Source: CAZGKX01 sp964525945
Lineage (GTDB): Bacteria > Pseudomonadota > Gammaproteobacteria > Legionellales > Legionellaceae
Direction of reading: 5' to 3'
DNA length: 51,925 nucleotides
Assembly: GCA_964525945.1 (NCBI GenBank)
Contig: CAZGKX010000011.1
Span: 1-51,925, forward strand
The notes below the pieces were generated by a model. That model was not told the DNA's origin. It ran no database searches and saw only the letters and a list, made by a program, of their open reading frames with translations. Position 1 is the first letter of the stretch, and every line of letters starts with the position of its first letter. A program made the position numbers and the translations under genes. Of the stretch, positions 51,806 to 51,925 are shown piece after piece.

Positions 51806-51925
51806 TTCCATAACTGCATACATCCTTTGGCATTAGTCGCTGTAAATATTAAAAATTTTTGAAGTATAGCGAAGAACATCAATTCGATGCCATCATGGCG
51901 CACTTTTGGGACTAACACATAACCT
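51806..51925. other. Right-edge flank
   Basis: 120 bp beyond the ISAs1 target duplication, continuous with the sequence left of 50524 before insertion. No gene seen. Confidence 0.5.

Noticed and set aside
1..51925. CRISPR arrays and rRNA/tRNA genes
   Set aside because: No regularly spaced direct repeats and no cloverleaf or rRNA signatures were recognised by eye on either strand.

Overview
The window is AT-rich DNA from a bacterium with a gammaproteobacterial flavour. The best guess is the Legionellales (Legionella/Coxiella/Aquicella-like). This rests on the AT-rich base composition, two paralogous PAS/HisKA/REC/Hpt hybrid kinases, a CioAB-type quinol oxidase, and several large family-less proteins with helical, ankyrin-like or internally duplicated architecture of the sort common among secreted effectors there. 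It is inference: no rRNA, tRNA or other phylogenetic marker gene was found. The first ~1.15 kb is visibly GC-richer and looks foreign.

Layout. 1-1144: a GC-rich HAD phosphatase/HerA-like ATPase fusion running off the left edge. 1.5-11.8 kb: hybrid kinase 1, divergent from a giant single-chain NRPS-PKS (A-PCP-KS-AT-KR-ACP-TE, no condensation domain, two 10-N assembly gaps), followed by a convergent CPBP-family membrane protease. 12-16.5 kb: an IS3 remnant, a TerC/CBS/CorC membrane protein, and cioA-cioB plus a 42-residue DUF2474-like protein. 16.5-24.7 kb: hybrid kinase 2, divergent from a same-strand run of aminotransferase, methyltransferase, secreted sCache protein, PhyH-type dioxygenase and a second methyltransferase (the last two overlap). 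24.8-34.8 kb: unknown effector-like proteins, an NTF2-like protein, a glutamine-synthetase-like ligase divergent from a 62-residue peptide with a lasso-leader-like YxxPxL motif, an ankyrin-like protein, a flavin monooxygenase and a nitronate monooxygenase. 34.9-41 kb: a small membrane protein, a PhnA remnant, a GNAT acetyltransferase, and a compact RiPP-like operon (45-residue peptide, a frameshifted YcaO and an intact YcaO), then an internally duplicated tail-anchored protein.

41-51.9 kb is a plasticity zone. It holds IS5-type ends and a transposase stub near an orphan nucleotidyltransferase-like gene, a RelB antitoxin whose YafQ toxin is cut off at a copied piece of recombinase gene, a DUF2975/XRE pair, a Phd/PIN toxin-antitoxin pair, a tyrosine recombinase, a decayed IS3 element, a perfect 54-bp palindrome and a fresh ISAs1 insertion with a 10-bp target duplication.

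How the genes may work together. Two loci look biosynthetic around paralogous kinases: kinase 1 with the NRPS-PKS, and kinase 2 with the aminotransferase/methyltransferase/dioxygenase set. The YcaO operon is the best candidate for an undescribed system. It has a short acidic, Cys- and Thr-free peptide translationally coupled to two dissimilar YcaO proteins, and no E1/ThiF, TfuA or dehydrogenase partner is visible in the window.
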